Shown here in pieces: positions 18,461-26,956 of a DNA stretch of 64,000 nt (within the stretch, counting starts at the first letter, position 1; each line of letters starts with the position of its first letter). Position numbers and translations under genes: made by a program. Source of the stretch: Paenibacillus farraposensis (GTDB lineage: Bacteria > Bacillota > Bacilli > Paenibacillales > Paenibacillaceae). The stretch covers positions 798,911 through 862,910 of the forward strand of contig NZ_JAFFQR010000112.1 in assembly GCF_020736845.1 (NCBI RefSeq), given 5' to 3'. The notes beneath the pieces are model-generated. The model saw only the letters and a program-made list of their open reading frames with translations. It did not search any database and was not told where the DNA came from.

Positions 18461-18763
18461 TTAAGCCGTCTCTCTCAGCAGCTTGAGCAGCCCTTCCCGC
18501 TCCAGCTCAGCTACGAAGGCATGTACCTGTTGTCTGCACTGCTCCTCGTCCACCTCATATTCATCCGTCAGGGCAGCCACGATCTCTCCGAGTGTAGGAT
18601 TGGAATCCGCCAATTCCCAGATTCGTCCTCCTGTAAAGCCGAGGTTATAGTATTTTCCCGTGTTGATGCACATCATGACCTTTTCTCCGTCCATATCACT
18701 GACATAGACCTCTTCACTGTACATGACGTGGTAGTGATCCCTGGCTGCATTCATGGCTGCCAT
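18461..18763 (-). CDS. Lasso peptide leader-binding protein B1 (PqqD-like RRE)
   Basis: Small winged-helix RiPP recognition element that grips the leader peptide and presents the precursor to B2 and C. The PqqD-like pattern is clear: beta strands in the EEVYVSDMDGEKVMMCINTGKYY region, the NLGFTGGRIWEL turn, and the helical DEYEVDEEQCRQQVHAFVAEL end. The ATG at 18763 is preferred because AAGGAGG lies 9 bases upstream; the frame itself extends to 18793. Product 100 residues. It overlaps the kinase gene end (18714) by 50 bases. Confidence 0.93.
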   Translation of the reverse strand: MAAMNAARDHYHVMYSEEVYVSDMDGEKVMMCINTGKYYNLGFTGGRIWELADSNPTLGEIVAALTDEYEVDEEQCRQQVHAFVAELEREGLLKLLRETA

Positions 18764-19790
18764 AGCTGTTTTCCTCCTTATGAATGATATCAAGTACCCG
18801 TTCTACAAGCTCGGACACGGTAAAAACGGAGCTGACCCTGAGCAGCCGCCAGCCTTCCACTTTCCGGGCCATTCGGGCAGCTGTTTCAAAATGCCACTCC
18901 CCTAAACCCATCCGTGCAATTGTTCCCCTACGATATGTATGCAGTAGTAATGTATGCAAGCACCCCAGTACGTTCAAGGGCTGTTCCGTAACCGCGGGCA
19001 GCTGGCTGGATGGCTCTGCCACAAGCTCGAATACGCCGCCCAGGGGAATCGGTTCGTTATAAAATTCGTCTACTGTAGGGACGGCATATTTATTCCATTC
19101 ACCTATGAGCTTAAGCAGTTCCCCGTATTGTGGCAGCGCAGGATGTCCAGACGTTAAAACAAGCCTGTGCTTTTGGGGGCGCACATGCTTATTTCCCTGT
19201 AAAGACTCCAGTTGAAGCAGGCTGCTCATCCTCAGCTTTTGTTGCGGATAAGCGGGGTAAACGATGGGCCCGGATGCTGCAGCTTTTACAGCAATAACAT
19301 CATCACTGGCCATCGGATAGCCTGCCTGTCTAAAAGCAGCAGCCAGCGTCGATTTTCCCGCACCGGATTCGCCTACAAAAGCGTAAGCCTTGCCCCCGAT
19401 AACGACCGAGCTTCCATGAATAGGAAGTATCCGTCTTTGCATCAGCAGAACGCCCATGCATGAACCCAGCAGAAACAACCGCACAGTGTCCATATCGGCT
19501 CCGGGGTAAGGGCATACCTCAATCTCCCTGCCTTCCCTGACGGCAAAAATGGCTGTGCCGGGTATTTGCAACATAAAGCGCTCGCCTTGTATCACATAAT
19601 TAGTCTGCTCAAGCTGATCGCTCCATGCTGTCAAATCCGCCTGACGAATGATAACATCCTCTGCTGCTTCCGATGCTGAAAGTACCAGTTCGGGAAGCTT
19701 CAGCTCACTCGTAATCCTGAGTCCAAAGGCTGTATATTGAGCCCAACTGGCTCTTGTACTCCTGTCATGCACGATAGACTCACTCCCCAT
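18714..19790 (-). CDS. Lasso peptide kinase (HPr kinase-like)
   Basis: Related to HPr kinase/phosphorylase and to the paeninodin kinase, which phosphorylates the side chain of the C-terminal Ser of the precursor. 358 residues with PIHGSSV (His about 135), Walker A GESGAGKST (140-148), and the ASDDVIAV acidic pair that follows in HprK-type enzymes. There is no N-terminal HPr-kinase domain pattern; the first 110 residues look family-specific. The first ATG (19790) has a weak site; a GTG at 19772 after GGGGAG is an alternative. It lies directly after the precursor gene, which ends in Ser, so substrate and enzyme match. Confidence 0.92.
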   Translation of the reverse strand: MGSESIVHDRSTRASWAQYTAFGLRITSELKLPELVLSASEAAEDVIIRQADLTAWSDQLEQTNYVIQGERFMLQIPGTAIFAVREGREIEVCPYPGADMDTVRLFLLGSCMGVLLMQRRILPIHGSSVVIGGKAYAFVGESGAGKSTLAAAFRQAGYPMASDDVIAVKAAASGPIVYPAYPQQKLRMSSLLQLESLQGNKHVRPQKHRLVLTSGHPALPQYGELLKLIGEWNKYAVPTVDEFYNEPIPLGGVFELVAEPSSQLPAVTEQPLNVLGCLHTLLLHTYRRGTIARMGLGEWHFETAARMARKVEGWRLLRVSSVFTVSELVERVLDIIHKEENSYGSHECSQGSLPRHVQ

Positions 19791-19903
19791 GTCCTAAAAA
19801 AATCCCGCCTTTATTACCTTGAACAACTTCTTTAGTCCAAAAGAAATAAAGACGGTTCATCATAATTTTACCTTTATGACTGGCTTCAATGTATGACTAT
19901 CAG

Positions 19904-20035
19904 TTAGCTTGGCGGATTAAAAAGATCGGCGTCGTGGTCAGACACCCAATCAATCTGTTTCCAGCCTCTCCCCGCCATGGTCTGGTTAATATCCAGCACC
20001 TCAATCGTCGGTTCCTGCCATTCTTTTTTATTCAT
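19904..20035 (-). CDS. Lasso peptide precursor (A protein)
   Basis: A 43-residue precursor, short enough to be missed by gene finders. The ATG at 20035 follows AAGGGAGGTG. Leader: 20 residues, MNKKEWQEPTIEVLD then INQTM, with W6-x-x-P9 in place of the usual YxxP recognised by B1, and Thr at leader position -2 (T19), which is conserved in lasso leaders. Core: 23 residues starting Ala-Gly-Arg-Gly-Trp, with Asp at core position 9 (ring closure Ala1 to Asp9), a 14-residue tail containing His14, and a C-terminal Pro-Pro-Ser. Length, ring size and terminal Ser all match paeninodin, but the sequence differs strongly. Stop TAA at 19904-19906. Confidence 0.93.
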   Translation of the reverse strand: MNKKEWQEPTIEVLDINQTMAGRGWKQIDWVSDHDADLFNPPS

Positions 20036-20090
20036 CTCATCACCTCCCTTCCAAGTAAATGATGAACGATCCGACAGGATCACATCAAAT

Positions 20091-22016
20091 TCAATTCAAT
20101 CCGCAAAGAAAACGGTATACGATCAGACTGTGCATCAGCAGTCGTATATTGGGATCGAACGCCTGCTCGGAGTGAGGGTGTTGCAGTTTCTGCATAGCTG
20201 CCTTAATAAAGTCTATATTGAGGTATTCGGCGGCTCGCAAATCATCGCACATCCCTTGAAGCTCCTCCATGAATGTATCCCAGCAGGGAAGCATGCGATG
20301 GACCCAATCCGCAGGCTGCACGCCGCGCACACGCTGGTTCAACCGAACTTCATCAGGTAGATAATCCTTCATAGCTGTACGAATAAGCGCCCGATCTCGG
20401 CCGTTTTGTACATACTGCTCAAAAGGTACGGATAAGCAAAAGCGGATCACCCGGCTGTCTCCGGTCGGGTCACGTTCCCACAGGCCGTAACGCAAAGAAA
20501 GTTTGGTTGCGACCGCGCCGTTTTTGTTGGCAATCGCCAGATTCGAAAATTTCTCTTTTCTTGTCTGGTCGGCATTCTTCCTCCAGCCTGTGCCGCTTAA
20601 TACCGGAACATCCTGGACATTCATACGTTTGGCAAACTCCGGCTGAATCAGCGGAGGAACCGGGCTTCGCTGGCTACGGGATAACGATGCCCGAGAATCA
20701 AGCGAAGTCGCTTTTTTCAGCATAATAGGCATCAGACGGGACATATGTATTCCGGTCAACCTGCTGTATCGCCATAAGCCCTGAAAGGATTGCAGCCAGT
20801 GCAAACGACGAAATTGACGGGCATAATAGTCCAGTGCAGGTCCCCATGATACGGTAAAATTGCCACGCGCCCCGGTCAGCAGTACTCCGACATTGTGTTC
20901 CTGTGCCTTTTCATAAAAACCTCTGATCCAGAAGGAATTCTCGAAATATTTGTAGGGGGCCTCCATGAGCTCCAGCCAAATGTCAATTTCTGTAAGAGGA
21001 CTTTTCCCCTCAAAATCCATATAATTTTCTTGAATGTTGCCTACATAGCGAGCCGTAGACTGAATATAGCTTCGTTCGTTCGCCAGCAATGCAGGTGGGG
21101 TCCAATCCGTAAAATCCTGAACAGGCACATAGCTGTACGCATGAAGCGGCTTTTGCTGCAAGCTCAGTGCTGGTGCCGCAAAGCTGGCAACTGCGCCGGA
21201 ATCCAGCCCTCCACTCAAGGCTGCTCCTACGGCACGATTCGTTCGTAACCGGGCAGTGACCGCCAGTGAGAACACTTCGCGGAACGCTTCTATGTATTCC
21301 TCCCCTGTTTTAAGCCGCAGCGGCTCTACCTTAGCCAGATTCGCATATTTATAGAGAGTTCGCTTTCCCTCCTCCATTGTGAACCAATGTGCGGGAGGAA
21401 GCTGGTTAATATGCTTGTAGACCGTCATCCCGATATCGACGGATTCCGGCATCGCACGTATCGACAGAAATTCGGCCAGCCACGGTTCATAAAGCTCTTT
21501 GCGCAGGGAGGATAAGGCCAGCAGCGGAGCTACGACCGTGCTGAATGCAAAACCCCGATCATGCTGATAGATGTACAGTGTACGGCTTCCCGTCATATCA
21601 CGAGCACCGTATAACCGTTGCCGCTTGCCATCCCAAATGACAAAGGCAAAATCGCCAATCAAATAGGATGCGGCCTCTCCCCCCCATTTGTCATATGCCA
21701 GCAAAATCAACTCGCTATCCGTCATTTCCTGCCGTCGTTCCTGTTTGACTCCCAGTCGCTCAAACAGCTCGGAACGATTGTCCAAAATCGCATCTGCAGT
21801 AATAGCCAGATCTCGCTCTTCATCATAGAAGGGGAGACGTTCATGGACAGATTCCGGAGTCACATGCTGGGCATGGCAACCCAAAAAAATGGAACCTTCA
21901 CACCAAACACATACGCGGTCTGCTGGATATTTACGAAGGGCTTGCATCATTTTACCGCCTTCTTCGATACTTACGGGCTCGTGCCCAAAGCTGTAAATTC
22001 CGGCAATTGCACTCAC
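20091..22016 (-). CDS. Lasso peptide macrolactam synthetase (C protein, asparagine synthetase-like)
   Basis: Adenylates the Asp9 side chain of the core and closes the ring with the N-terminal amine. 641 residues: an N-terminal glutamine-amidotransferase-like fold (MSAIAGIYSFG) where the catalytic Cys2 of asparagine synthetases is replaced by Ser, and the synthetase domain with the ATP-PPi loop SGGLDS (268-273). Loss of Cys2 is normal in lasso cyclases, which do not use glutamine. GTG start after GGGGGGAG. First gene of the operon, with a promoter and operator-like palindromes about 65-115 bases upstream. Confidence 0.94.
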   Translation of the reverse strand: MSAIAGIYSFGHEPVSIEEGGKMMQALRKYPADRVCVWCEGSIFLGCHAQHVTPESVHERLPFYDEERDLAITADAILDNRSELFERLGVKQERRQEMTDSELILLAYDKWGGEAASYLIGDFAFVIWDGKRQRLYGARDMTGSRTLYIYQHDRGFAFSTVVAPLLALSSLRKELYEPWLAEFLSIRAMPESVDIGMTVYKHINQLPPAHWFTMEEGKRTLYKYANLAKVEPLRLKTGEEYIEAFREVFSLAVTARLRTNRAVGAALSGGLDSGAVASFAAPALSLQQKPLHAYSYVPVQDFTDWTPPALLANERSYIQSTARYVGNIQENYMDFEGKSPLTEIDIWLELMEAPYKYFENSFWIRGFYEKAQEHNVGVLLTGARGNFTVSWGPALDYYARQFRRLHWLQSFQGLWRYSRLTGIHMSRLMPIMLKKATSLDSRASLSRSQRSPVPPLIQPEFAKRMNVQDVPVLSGTGWRKNADQTRKEKFSNLAIANKNGAVATKLSLRYGLWERDPTGDSRVIRFCLSVPFEQYVQNGRDRALIRTAMKDYLPDEVRLNQRVRGVQPADWVHRMLPCWDTFMEELQGMCDDLRAAEYLNIDFIKAAMQKLQHPHSEQAFDPNIRLLMHSLIVYRFLCGLN

Positions 22017-22082
22017 GTTCTCCCCCCTTGCTTTTCAATCAAGAATTCTTCGTCCTCTAGCTCTGTTCAGGATATTTTTATG

Positions 22083-22134
22083 GATACAATTCGTATTATA
22101 TTATAAATTTATGATACATATCGTATCTTGTCAA
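22083..22134 (-). promoter_or_regulatory. Lasso operon promoter with two operator-like palindromes
   Basis: On the minus strand TTGACA (22134-22129), a 17-base spacer, TAAATT (22111-22106). The spacer contains the perfect palindrome GATAC-ATATC-GTATC (22113-22127 on the plus strand). A second copy GATAC-AATTC-GTATT (22083-22097) lies downstream with centres 30 bp apart, about three helix turns. The same module is found at 42490-42518 in front of the EPS genes. Confidence 0.8.
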
Positions 22135-22144
22135 TCCCTTTGAC

Positions 22145-22174
22145 GGATAAATTTAGTACACCACGTTCATGCTA
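22145..22174 (+). promoter_or_regulatory. Sigma-G-type promoter of the LigD-like polymerase gene
   Basis: GGATA (22145-22149), 18 bases, CATGCTA (22168-22174), a good fit to GNATR-N18-CATNNTA. The gene starts about 75 bases downstream. Confidence 0.55.
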
Positions 22175-22247
22175 GTTGATATACAGAACTGTAAGGCCCC
22201 TATTCGTAAGGATCAGATGATGTGGGACTAGCTGAAGGAGCGTTACT

Positions 22248-23150
22248 ATGGGACAAGCTGTTAAAGGTACCATTACCATTGAAGGTCAGGAAATTCCCAT
22301 TACCAACCCGAATAAACCGCTGTGGCCTGAAGCCGGCGTGACCAAAGCGCTATATCTTCGCAAGCTGGCGGTGTTGGCCCCTTTCCTGCTCAAATATTGC
22401 CAGCATCGCCTGCTGACCGTCATCCGCTGGCCGCACGGCATCCACGGGGATTATTTTTATCAGAAAAATGCCCCGCACCCCCGGCCGGATTATATTGAAA
22501 CCGCACTGCATGACGGCATTGAATATATCGTGCTTAACAAGCTGCCGCAATTACTGTGGCTTGGCAATCAGGCTGCGCTGGAATTTCACCCTTCCCTGCA
22601 TCACACGGGAAGCCGTTTGCCCTGTGAATGGATGATTGATCTGGACCCGTCCAGAGAAGTGGAGCCGCGCATTATGGAGGCAGCCTCCATCGTTGGTGAA
22701 GTGCTGGCTTCACTTGGTCTGGCTTCGATCCCCAAGACATCCGGGGCCACGGGTGTACAAATTATCGTCCCGATTCGTACAGGTGTAACTTTCGACGAGC
22801 TCCGCACCATCGGGTTGCTGGTGGGACAGTTTGTAGCGGAAAAGCACCCACATCTGTTCACACTGGAGCGGTTAAAGAAAGATCGTGGAACAGCCATCTA
22901 TTTTGATTATTTGCAGCATTATCAAGGGAAAACGCTGGCTGCTCCCTATACCCCGCGGGCGCGCCCCGGCGCTACGGTGTCTACTCCGCTGACGTGGGAA
23001 GAGGTACGGCGGGATGTGTCCCCACTGGACTACCACTTGCTGAACATTGAAGAACGGCTAAAACAGGTAGGCGACTTGATCGCCAAGGTTCCTCCCCAGC
23101 CTGTCGAGGATATATTAAAACATATGCGTGCCAAGCCTTTTCCAACCTGA
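22248..23150 (+). CDS. Stand-alone LigD-type polymerase (primase-like) of NHEJ
   Basis: Archaeo-eukaryotic primase-fold polymerase that fills ends held by Ku, normally one domain of LigD. 300 residues, with the family start NPNKPLWPEAGVTKALYL, the metal-binding acidic pair in WMIDLDPS (about residues 128-133), the KTSGATGVQIIVPI stretch and the C-terminal YTPRARPGATVSTPLTW. No ligase or phosphoesterase domain is fused, so a separate ATP-dependent ligase must be elsewhere. AAGGAG precedes the ATG. Same strand as ku with the lasso cluster in between. Confidence 0.95.
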   Translation: MGQAVKGTITIEGQEIPITNPNKPLWPEAGVTKALYLRKLAVLAPFLLKYCQHRLLTVIRWPHGIHGDYFYQKNAPHPRPDYIETALHDGIEYIVLNKLPQLLWLGNQAALEFHPSLHHTGSRLPCEWMIDLDPSREVEPRIMEAASIVGEVLASLGLASIPKTSGATGVQIIVPIRTGVTFDELRTIGLLVGQFVAEKHPHLFTLERLKKDRGTAIYFDYLQHYQGKTLAAPYTPRARPGATVSTPLTWEEVRRDVSPLDYHLLNIEERLKQVGDLIAKVPPQPVEDILKHMRAKPFPT

Positions 23151-23180
23151 TAGCCTAGCTGTGTCACCTTCGAAGAGCAA

Positions 23181-23230
23181 AAAGGGGACAAACCCCGCAG
23201 CCATCACCTTGGCTGAGAAATTGTCCCCTT
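23181..23230 (-). terminator. Long imperfect hairpin between converging genes
   Basis: AAGGGGACAA (23182-23191) pairs perfectly with TTGTCCCCTT (23221-23230), and an inner stem CAGCC/GGCTG (23198-23202 with 23211-23215) stacks inside. It separates the convergent polymerase and yitT-like genes. T-runs are short, so it may be a bidirectional terminator. Confidence 0.6.
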
Positions 23231-23233
23231 GAG

Positions 23234-24178
23234 CTAGTGTATTCCTTTTTTCTTGAAGCGCCCGCCCTTCACATCGTGAATGTTGCCAATGGCCACAAAA
23301 GCGTGCGGGTCCCAATCTTCAACGATACTTTTCAGCTTCGCTTCCTCCAGACGGGTAATGACGACGAAAATGACTTTTTTGCTTTCGCCTGTAAAGCCGC
23401 CTTCACCTTCCAGATAGGTTACGCCCCGCCCCAGGCGATCTGCCAGAGCATCCCCGATATCACGGTATTTTTCACTAATAATCCAGACCGATTTGGACTG
23501 ATCCAGACCTTCAATCGTAATATCAATCATTTTCATAGCGATATAATAAGCAATCATGGAATAGAGGGCATTCGGCCAGCCGAATACAAAGCCTGCGCTG
23601 CCCAGAATGAAGATGTTAACGAACAACACGATCTCGCCGACTGAAAAAGGAGTTTTCTCACTGACGAGGATCGCGACGATCTCTGTTCCATCCAGCGAGC
23701 CGCCGGACCGAATCACAAGACCTACCCCAACGCCGAGAATGACACCGCCAAAAATAGCGCCCAGCAGCGGTTCACCGGGAGTCAACGCACTTACATTGTG
23801 AAGTAATGCAGTTCCGATGGACATCACAACAATGCCGAATAACGTCGATATAGCGAAGGTCTTACCGATTTGCTTGTAGCCAATAAGCAAAAATGGAAGG
23901 TTCAACAGGGTCAGGAAAATACCGAGCGGGTAACCAGTAATCTTGGAGGCCATAATGGAGATACCTGTAACGCCTCCGTCAATAACGCCGTTAGGAACGA
24001 GGAATATTTCCAGGCCCACTGCCATCAGAGCCGCGCCGACCACAATCATGGCTGCACGCTGCAACAGGCGTTTTGCTTTGTTCTTAGGATTAGCTGGGAT
24101 TTTGCTGATCTTGGTCAACTCTCCGGTCACATCTGTGATCTCAGAAACATTTTGGTCTTCCTTGCTCACTACACTCAT
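23234..24178 (-). CDS. YitT family membrane protein
   Basis: Five or so membrane helices over residues 30-210 (DUF161, for example AAMIVVGAALMAVGLEIFLV) followed by a soluble C-terminal DUF2179 domain ending in VEDWDPHAFVAIGNIHDVKGG. This is the YitT/YvjA architecture of Bacillota; function is unknown. The ATG at 24178 (MSVVSKEDQ) is preferred, with GGGGGG eight bases upstream; a TTG at 24184 adds two residues. A terminator-like hairpin lies in its leader. Confidence 0.93.
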   Translation of the reverse strand: MSVVSKEDQNVSEITDVTGELTKISKIPANPKNKAKRLLQRAAMIVVGAALMAVGLEIFLVPNGVIDGGVTGISIMASKITGYPLGIFLTLLNLPFLLIGYKQIGKTFAISTLFGIVVMSIGTALLHNVSALTPGEPLLGAIFGGVILGVGVGLVIRSGGSLDGTEIVAILVSEKTPFSVGEIVLFVNIFILGSAGFVFGWPNALYSMIAYYIAMKMIDITIEGLDQSKSVWIISEKYRDIGDALADRLGRGVTYLEGEGGFTGESKKVIFVVITRLEEAKLKSIVEDWDPHAFVAIGNIHDVKGGRFKKKGIH

Positions 24179-24213
24179 ATACAAATCCCCCCGTTACAAT
24201 ATGATATACGGGA

Positions 24214-24248
24214 CAAAAAAAGGGCTGCTATCCGCAGTCCCTTCTTCT
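24214..24248 (-). terminator. Hairpin with T-run between cls and the yitT-like gene
   Basis: On the minus strand GGGACTGC-GGATA-GCAGCCC with one bulge, followed by seven T. It may terminate the upstream cls transcript. A weak promoter (TTACGC-18-TATACT) lies just upstream of it, so it could also act as a leader attenuator for the yitT-like gene, whose start is 36 bases away. Confidence 0.6.
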
Positions 24249-24371
24249 TTACCGCGATTATTTATGTTTTTAGTATATCATAAAACTGTGATTTTGCGTA
24301 AAAAAGTTAGTAAAATGCACATAAATCTCAATAAAGTGGGATTATATCGAAAAAAACGGCGAAAATCGCCT

Positions 24372-25802
24372 TTAAAGGAGTGGGGAGAGCATGCGAGTTA
24401 GAATTTCAGCTATTTTCTGAATTCGTGACCGTCTGCGGAATACGTCCAGATCTATGAATTTGGAGTTGGACATGTCCTCCTCAAAGTCGGCCGAAAGGCG
24501 TTCCAGCGCGGAATGCGCAAAGAGTACAGCCGTCAACTCAAAGTTATAGAAAAAGCTGCGCATATCTATATTGGCCGTCCCGACCGAGCCAAGCAATTCA
24601 TCCACAATCACCACTTTGGAGTGAATAAATCCTTTTTGATACTGGTAAAACTCCACCCCCGCTTCCAGCAGTTCCTGCACATAGGACAGGGACGCCAGAT
24701 GAACCAGCTTGGAGTCGGACTGATATGGAATAATAATTTTCACATCCACACCGCTAACCGCGGCCAGTTTAAGCGCCTCATAGATCGCCGGATCAGGAAT
24801 AAAATACGGTGTCGTAATCCAGATGCGCTGCTTGGCAACCGACAGCGCCCCGAAGCACATCTCCTGAATCGTATCCCATACCTGATCGGGACCGCTGCTC
24901 AAAATCTGTACCTCCTCGTCCCCTGAACAAGTATGGGGCGGGAACAGATTCGCATCCATCAGCCGCTCGCCCGAGGCCAGCTTCCAGTCACTAAGAAACA
25001 CATTTTGCAGAAAATAAACACTATCCCCTTCAATCTGCAAATGCGTATCCCTCCAAAATCCGACCTTCTCATATTTACCGAGGTAATCGTCGCCTACATT
25101 GATTCCACCCACAAATCCGATCGTTCCGTCTACCACCACGATTTTACGATGGTTACGGTAGTTGATCCGGCGATCCAGCGTAGCAAAAAACGGAGGCAGA
25201 AAATAATGAAACTCCACTCCTGCCTCACCGCAAGCACGAATAAAAGAATAGGGCAAATTATAACTTCCCACGCCATCCACAACGAATCGTACCTTTAACC
25301 CTTCACGTGCCTTGCGGATCATGACATCCTGAAATCTCTTTCCGATTGCGTCCGCCCGGAATATGTAAAACTCCACATGAATATGATGCTGCGCCTGTTC
25401 CATCGCTGCCAGCATGGCTTCAAAGGTTTCTTCTCCGTCGGTCAGGACACGTGTGCGATTGCATGCGGTCAACGGATTTTCAGACATGCGAATTAACTGG
25501 TTAAACAGACGCTCCTGATGCCTGAAATGGGGATTATGCATTTGTTCTACCTGCTCAATCACCCTCGATTGAGCCCACAGGAGCTCTCGAAATTCACGAA
25601 ACAGCTGTGATCCCGCTTTTCGGACCATTTTACGCTTCTTATAATCCTGGGCTACAAAATAGTACACGACAAAACCGATGAGCGGAAAACAGAACAATAT
25701 GAATAGCCAGGCTATTGCTTTGGACGGCTTGCGAAATTCAAACAGCAGGATCGTCCCGGTCTGAAAAATAAAAATGATTAAAGCCAACAGCAACCATAGC
25801 AT
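24372..25802 (-). CDS. cls: Cardiolipin synthase, phospholipase D family
   Basis: Makes cardiolipin from phosphatidylglycerol at the membrane. About 476 residues: two N-terminal membrane helices (LWLLLALIIFIFQTGTILL and AIAWLFILFCFPLIGFVVYY), then two PLD motifs, HRKIVVVDGTIGFVGG and HSKVVIVDELLGSVGTAN. The ATG at 25802 has GGAGG seven bases upstream; the TTG at 25808 is too close to it. Bacillota often have several paralogues, so the numbering clsA/B is not assigned. Confidence 0.94.
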   Translation of the reverse strand: MLWLLLALIIFIFQTGTILLFEFRKPSKAIAWLFILFCFPLIGFVVYYFVAQDYKKRKMVRKAGSQLFREFRELLWAQSRVIEQVEQMHNPHFRHQERLFNQLIRMSENPLTACNRTRVLTDGEETFEAMLAAMEQAQHHIHVEFYIFRADAIGKRFQDVMIRKAREGLKVRFVVDGVGSYNLPYSFIRACGEAGVEFHYFLPPFFATLDRRINYRNHRKIVVVDGTIGFVGGINVGDDYLGKYEKVGFWRDTHLQIEGDSVYFLQNVFLSDWKLASGERLMDANLFPPHTCSGDEEVQILSSGPDQVWDTIQEMCFGALSVAKQRIWITTPYFIPDPAIYEALKLAAVSGVDVKIIIPYQSDSKLVHLASLSYVQELLEAGVEFYQYQKGFIHSKVVIVDELLGSVGTANIDMRSFFYNFELTAVLFAHSALERLSADFEEDMSNSKFIDLDVFRRRSRIQKIAEILTRMLSPLL

Positions 25803-25924
25803 GTCCAAGCCTCCTTCTATATCTACGTGTATACCAAATTTCCCAATTTTTTTGACATGTTTGCCCCTTAAGCTGAATAGTAGTAACCAAGCACTATAGG
25901 AGCGATGTCCAGAAAGGAGCGATT

Positions 25925-26956
25925 ATGAAAAAAGGAAGCCTAAATCGCCGAATGACCTTGCTTGTTATTCGGGATGCACAGCAACCGCCCAAGCAGCTGC
26001 AATGCTCTACAGCCGCTGTCATTCTCGTCCCGACCCTTGTGATCGCGTCCATCTCTACGCTCGTGATCGGGCTGCAAATCCGTTCTTCCCATATTATCTC
26101 CCAAATGGAAACGAATCTTGCTGTCCAGAGTTTGCAGATGGAGGTTACGGTCGCTGACAAGGATGCAGCCATCGGGCGACTACGACGCGAAGTTATGGAT
26201 CTGACGAATCAAGCGACCAGTATTCGCGAACGCCTCCAGCGCATTACAGAACTGGAACAGCAAATGCAGCAGTTTATTCGTCAACACGGAAATTCCTCTA
26301 ACACCAACAGCCAAAAAACGGCCATGCCCCCGCTCTCCTGGGATACCTTCGGCCATACCGGAGGCGAACTCATTGCAGTTCATGAAAATACAGCCCTGCT
26401 TGCCCGCCAAGCCATGGACGATTTTGCGGAAATCGAATCGTTGCTGGACACAATGGAACGCACCGTTCCCCGCTCTATTCAACAGGCAAATGCCGTCCAG
26501 CAGAATCTGGAGCGGAAACAAGCTGCGCAACTGCTCCAAACGCGCAGACTCGCTCTTGCCGGGCAAGAGAAGCCCTCTGCCTGGCCTGTAGGTTCACGCC
26601 GGATGACCTCCAGCTTCGGCTATCGCAGCGACCCGTTTACGGGGAGATCGGCTTTTCATTCCGGCGTGGACATTGCCGGACAAACGGGAGATCCCGTCCG
26701 TGCGGCGGGCGCAGGCACCGTACTGGAGGCCGCTTCCAGCGGGGCCCGCGGCAACTACATTATCATCCAGCATCCTGACGGACTCCAGAGCTGGTATATG
26801 CATCTGAACGGACTGCAGGTAGTTCCGGGGGATCATGTCCAAAAAGGACAGACCATCGGTCAACTGGGAAGCACCGGAAGAAGCACGGGGCCTCATCTTC
26901 ATTTTCAGATCGTCAAGCTTAACCAGCCTGTCGATCCGTTACTGTACGTACAATGA
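25925..26956 (+). CDS. Membrane-anchored M23 peptidase
   Basis: Cell-wall endopeptidase fold, anchored with the domain outside. 343 residues: short basic N-terminus, one membrane helix (about residues 27-48), a long coiled coil (about 60-200), then the LytM domain with HSGVDI (His and Asp zinc ligands) and HLHF (the C-terminal HxH). All zinc ligands are present, so it is probably active. The stop overlaps the ATG of the bactofilin gene, a pairing known from other bacteria where the bactofilin positions the peptidase for cell shaping. Confidence 0.93.
   Translation: MKKGSLNRRMTLLVIRDAQQPPKQLQCSTAAVILVPTLVIASISTLVIGLQIRSSHIISQMETNLAVQSLQMEVTVADKDAAIGRLRREVMDLTNQATSIRERLQRITELEQQMQQFIRQHGNSSNTNSQKTAMPPLSWDTFGHTGGELIAVHENTALLARQAMDDFAEIESLLDTMERTVPRSIQQANAVQQNLERKQAAQLLQTRRLALAGQEKPSAWPVGSRRMTSSFGYRSDPFTGRSAFHSGVDIAGQTGDPVRAAGAGTVLEAASSGARGNYIIIQHPDGLQSWYMHLNGLQVVPGDHVQKGQTIGQLGSTGRSTGPHLHFQIVKLNQPVDPLLYVQ

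Noticed and set aside
19791-19903. Attenuator between lasso precursor and kinase
   Set aside because: Only a 6-bp stem (TTCTTT/AAAGAA) without a proper T-run; too weak to call, although such attenuation is common after lasso precursors.
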